From the NCBI RefSeq assembly GCF_000018685.1, contig NC_010001.1, forward strand, positions 1 to 15,000: DNA of 15,000 bases. The letters run 5' to 3'. The notes beneath the pieces were generated by a model that made no database searches, had not been told where the DNA came from, and saw nothing but the letters and a program-made list of their open reading frames with translations. This document shows, piece after piece, positions 12,344-15,000 of the stretch (the stretch's first letter is position 1; every line of letters starts with the position of its first letter). A program made the position numbers and the translations under genes. The stretch is from Lachnoclostridium phytofermentans ISDg. GTDB lineage: Bacteria; Bacillota; Clostridia; Lachnospirales; Lachnospiraceae.

Positions 12344-13630
12344 ATGAGTGAGCAAAAAAGGAATTTGAAGTTTGAGACATTACAGTTACATGTTGGTCAG
12401 GAGAATGCAGATATAGCAACGGATGCAAGAGCGGTTCCTATCTATCAAACAACATCTTATGTATTTCATAATGCAGATCATGCAACAGCAAGATTTAATC
12501 TTACAGATGCAGGAAATATTTATGGACGTCTAACAAATCCAACACAAGATGTATTTGAAAAAAGAATTTCAGCCTTAGAGGGCGGAGTCGCAGCTTTAGC
12601 TGTTGCTTCAGGTGCAGCAGCCATAACCTATACTATTATGAATCTGGCACAATCAGGTGATCATATTGTTGCATCGAAAGACATTTATGGTGGATCTTAT
12701 AATCTATTGGCGCATACACTAAAAGAGTATGGAATCACAACCACCTTTGTAGATGCCTCAGACGTAGAAAATGTTAAATATGCAATTAAGGATAATACCA
12801 AAGGTGTATTTATTGAAAGCCTTGGTAATCCTAATTCTAATGTCCTTGACATAGAAGCAATTGCTAAGATTGCTCATGAAAATAAAATACCTCTTGTAAT
12901 AGACAATACCTTTGCAACGCCATATTTGCTTCGTCCTATTGAATATGGAGCAGATATTGTAGTACATTCAGCTACGAAGTTCATCGGTGGTCATGGAACA
13001 TCAATTGGTGGTGTTATTATTGATAGTGGTAAATTTGATTGGGAAGCATCCGGGAAATTTTCATCATTAACAGAGCCAAATCCATCGTACCATGGAATTT
13101 CATTTACAAAGGCAGTAGGAGAAGCGGCATTTGTGACAAAGATAAGAGCAATATTATTAAGAGACACTGGCGCTGCATTATCACCATTTCATGCATTTAT
13201 GTTTTTACAGGGATTAGAAACATTGTCACTACGTGTAGAACGTCATGTAGAGAATGCACTCAAGGTTGTAGAGTTTTTAAATAAACATCCAAACATTGAG
13301 AAAGTAAATCATCCTTCTTTAAAAGAAAGTGAGTCTCATGAGTTATATCAAAAGTATTTTAAAAAAGGAGCTGGTTCAATTTTTACAATAGAAATCAAGG
13401 GTGGAGAGAAAGAGGCAAAGGAATTTATTGATAAGCTTCAGATATTCTCTTTACTTGCAAATGTTGCAGATGTAAAATCATTAGTAATACATCCAGCGTC
13501 AACAACACACTCGCAAATGAACGAAGAAGAATTAAAAAATTCTGGAATAAAACCAAATACGGTTCGTTTATCGATTGGAACAGAACATATTGACGATATT
13601 TTATATGACCTGGAAAAAGCATTAGATTAA
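12344..13630 (+). CDS. metY: O-acetylhomoserine sulfhydrylase (PLP-dependent)
   Basis: This enzyme makes homocysteine from O-acetyl-L-homoserine and sulfide, the direct sulfhydrylation route to methionine. The 428-residue product has the length of O-acetylhomoserine aminocarboxypropyltransferases, longer than cystathionine gamma-synthases (about 380). It belongs to the Cys/Met-metabolism PLP fold. Visible motifs are YGRLTNPT (60-67, phosphate contact), ASGAAA (88-93), D187 in VIDNTFATP (PLP ring contact) and K212 in VHSATKFIGGHG, the Schiff-base lysine. AAAGGGAG (12327-12334) lies 9 nt before the ATG. cysK follows after 41 nt, probably in one operon from the consensus promoter at 12188. I see no SAM riboswitch or T-box in the leader. 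Confidence 0.93.
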   Translation: MSEQKRNLKFETLQLHVGQENADIATDARAVPIYQTTSYVFHNADHATARFNLTDAGNIYGRLTNPTQDVFEKRISALEGGVAALAVASGAAAITYTIMNLAQSGDHIVASKDIYGGSYNLLAHTLKEYGITTTFVDASDVENVKYAIKDNTKGVFIESLGNPNSNVLDIEAIAKIAHENKIPLVIDNTFATPYLLRPIEYGADIVVHSATKFIGGHGTSIGGVIIDSGKFDWEASGKFSSLTEPNPSYHGISFTKAVGEAAFVTKIRAILLRDTGAALSPFHAFMFLQGLETLSLRVERHVENALKVVEFLNKHPNIEKVNHPSLKESESHELYQKYFKKGAGSIFTIEIKGGEKEAKEFIDKLQIFSLLANVADVKSLVIHPASTTHSQMNEEELKNSGIKPNTVRLSIGTEHIDDILYDLEKALD

Positions 13631-13671
13631 GTTTTAGATAATCATTAGAATAATATTTTGGAGGGATAGTT

Positions 13672-14604
13672 ATGAAAATAGCGAAAAGTTTAACAGATTT
13701 AATTGGAAATACACCATTATTAGAATTAAGTAGTTTTGTAAAACAACAAGATTTAAAGGCCAATATTATAGGCAAGTTAGAATACTTTAATCCTGCCGGT
13801 AGTGTCAAAGATCGTGTAGCAAAAGCAATGATCGAAGACGCGGAGGAAAGAGGTCTTATCAAAAAAGGTGCCGTTATTATTGAACCAACAAGTGGTAATA
13901 CCGGTATTGGTTTAGCCTCTGTTGCAACAGCAAGAGGTTATCGTATTATTTTAACAATGCCCGAAACGATGAGTGTTGAAAGACGTAACCTATTAAAGGC
14001 TTATGGAGCAGAGCTTGTTCTTACAGATGGTAGCCTTGGTATGAAGGGAGCTATTGCAAAAGCAGAGGAACTTGCAAAGGAAACTCCAAATTCCTTTATT
14101 CCAGGTCAGTTTATTAATCCTGCAAATCCAGAAGTTCATAGAAAAACGACAGGACCAGAGATTTGGAAAGATACAGATGGTAAAGTTGATATCTTAGTAT
14201 CTGGTATTGGAACTGGTGGAACAATTACAGGAGCAGGAGAATACCTAAAAACACAAAACCCGAATATTAAAGTCGTAGCTGTTGAGCCAGCAAGTTCTCC
14301 TGTTTTATCAAAAGGGGTAGCAGGTCCTCATAAAATTCAAGGAATTGGTGCAGGATTTATTCCAGATACGTTAAACACCAAAGTGTATGATGAAATTATT
14401 ACAGTAGAAAATGAAGATGCATTCACCACAGGACGTGAAATTGCTAAAACTGAGGGACTTTTAGTTGGAATATCATCAGGGGCAGCAGTGTATGCAGCAG
14501 TACAATTAGCTAAGCGTCCAGAAAATGCAGGTAAAAATATTGTAGTTATATTACCTGATACCGGAGAGAGATATTTATCTACACCATTATTCTCAGAACA
14601 ATAG
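13672..14604 (+). CDS. cysK: cysteine synthase A (O-acetylserine sulfhydrylase)
   Basis: CysK makes L-cysteine from O-acetyl-L-serine and sulfide in the cytoplasm. The 310-residue product is full length for the family. Conserved sites are K46 in GSVKDR (PLP Schiff base), PTSGNTG (72-78, substrate-binding loop), GIGTGGT (178-184, phosphate-binding loop) and GISSGAA near 266-272. The C-terminus PDTGERYLST is typical. An ideal GGAGGG (13660-13665) lies 6 nt before the ATG. It is the second gene of the metY-cysK pair, so one transcript would supply both sulfide-fixing enzymes. No serine acetyltransferase gene is in the window. Confidence 0.96.
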   Translation: MKIAKSLTDLIGNTPLLELSSFVKQQDLKANIIGKLEYFNPAGSVKDRVAKAMIEDAEERGLIKKGAVIIEPTSGNTGIGLASVATARGYRIILTMPETMSVERRNLLKAYGAELVLTDGSLGMKGAIAKAEELAKETPNSFIPGQFINPANPEVHRKTTGPEIWKDTDGKVDILVSGIGTGGTITGAGEYLKTQNPNIKVVAVEPASSPVLSKGVAGPHKIQGIGAGFIPDTLNTKVYDEIITVENEDAFTTGREIAKTEGLLVGISSGAAVYAAVQLAKRPENAGKNIVVILPDTGERYLSTPLFSEQ

Positions 14605-14759
14605 TATAAGTGAATAGATTACTTATTACTTGAAATGATTTGATCAAAGAGTATTTCAATTCAGGTAATTCCCCATCCTCTAGATATGAAAATTTTATAG
14701 ATGTACAATGTTCCCCATAAATTTAGGTGTCATTATATTTGTATAATATTATAGGTTTC

Positions 14760-14826
14760 AAAACTAACTCTGTGATAGATGTGTTGCATTTGTTACAGAG
14801 TTAGTTATTACAGAGTTAGTTGTTTT
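14760..14826 (+). terminator. terminator-like hairpin with a duplicated 3' arm
   Basis: The left arm AACTAACTCTGT (14762-14773) is perfectly complementary to two copies of ACAGAGTTAGTT (14795-14806 and 14810-14821). The second copy is followed by GTTTT and is preceded on the left side by AAAA, giving a typical terminator outline. It is the best candidate end for the metY-cysK transcript, though 155 nt beyond cysK. Confidence 0.6.
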
Positions 14827-14965
14827 ACCATATCGAGATGTGTGGATTTATAACAAGCTAAATTGCTATTGGTAAGTATATAACAATATAGAAGATAAGT
14901 CGCTAATTAAGGATTGTTTTATTGAAGTGTATAAATATAGTAAAACAAGATACACTATCATAAGT

Positions 14966-15000
14966 AATTGGTAAGATATCCTAGAGGATAATCACCAATT
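14966..15000. repeat. hairpin at the right window edge
   Basis: AATTGGT (14966-14972) pairs with ACCAATT (14994-15000). An inner TATCC-TAGA-GGATA stem-loop (14977-14990) is separated from it by small bulges. It may be a terminator for a gene beyond the window, on either strand. The repeat could extend past base 15000. Confidence 0.5.

Larger units (their letters stand above)
14605..15000. other. gene-free region after cysK
   Basis: No credible gene is seen in these 396 bp on either strand. An imperfect stem (14625-14631 with 14663-14669, plus 14632-14636 with 14653-14657) follows cysK but lacks a T-run. A stronger terminator-like repeat lies at 14760-14826, and a hairpin lies at the window edge. 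TATAAT at 14742-14747 has no convincing -35. Confidence 0.6.

Noticed and set aside
13425..13862. 145-codon minus-strand reading frame across the metY-cysK junction
   Set aside because: It lies antisense to two clear enzyme genes and its translation resembles no protein family; it is a shadow frame.

Overview
The window is about 15 kb of AT-rich DNA carrying the chromosomal replication-origin neighbourhood of a low-GC Firmicute. The order dnaA - oriC - dnaN - S4-domain gene (yaaA) - recF - gyrB - gyrA is the classic Bacillota origin arrangement. Protein flavour (three-cysteine Rrf2 regulator, two-subunit class I fumarase, GyrA with a long acidic tail) suggests an anaerobic clostridium, most likely Lachnospiraceae (Clostridium cluster XIVa, Lachnoclostridium phytofermentans-like). 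The genus is inferred from memory of protein style and was not checked by search. All recognisable genes are on the + strand.

Region 1 (1-3314) holds dnaA, the dnaA-dnaN intergenic origin and dnaN. The origin has four DnaA-box matches, all in the same orientation, and a basal-unwinding layout: DnaA box, C5 cluster, DnaA-trio-like triplets, then AT-rich DNA. A perfect DnaA box lies between the dnaN Shine-Dalgarno and its start codon. The small S4 gene follows dnaN.

Region 2 (3315-3869) is an unusually long 555-bp gap between yaaA and recF. It has a strong 14-bp hairpin, a sigma-54-like promoter motif, about 290 bp of structured non-coding DNA ending in a terminator-like hairpin, and then a separate sigma-A-type promoter for recF. 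This gap is the best candidate for something undescribed, possibly an independent small RNA.

Region 3 (3870-9748) is the recF-gyrB-gyrA operon, closed by a long hairpin terminator. GyrA has glycine at the acidic quinolone-bridge position and an 89-residue acidic C-terminal tail.

Region 4 (9749-11932) encodes the alpha and beta subunits of an oxygen-sensitive 4Fe-4S fumarase, then an Rrf2/IscR-like regulator with three cysteines, ending in a textbook terminator.

Region 5 (11933-15000) has a gene-free AT-rich stretch, a perfect consensus sigma-A promoter, and a two-gene sulfur-assimilation operon: O-acetylhomoserine sulfhydrylase (metY) and cysteine synthase (cysK). The last 396 bp carry no recognisable gene but several inverted repeats. 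No tRNA, rRNA, CRISPR array, insertion sequence or phage gene was seen.
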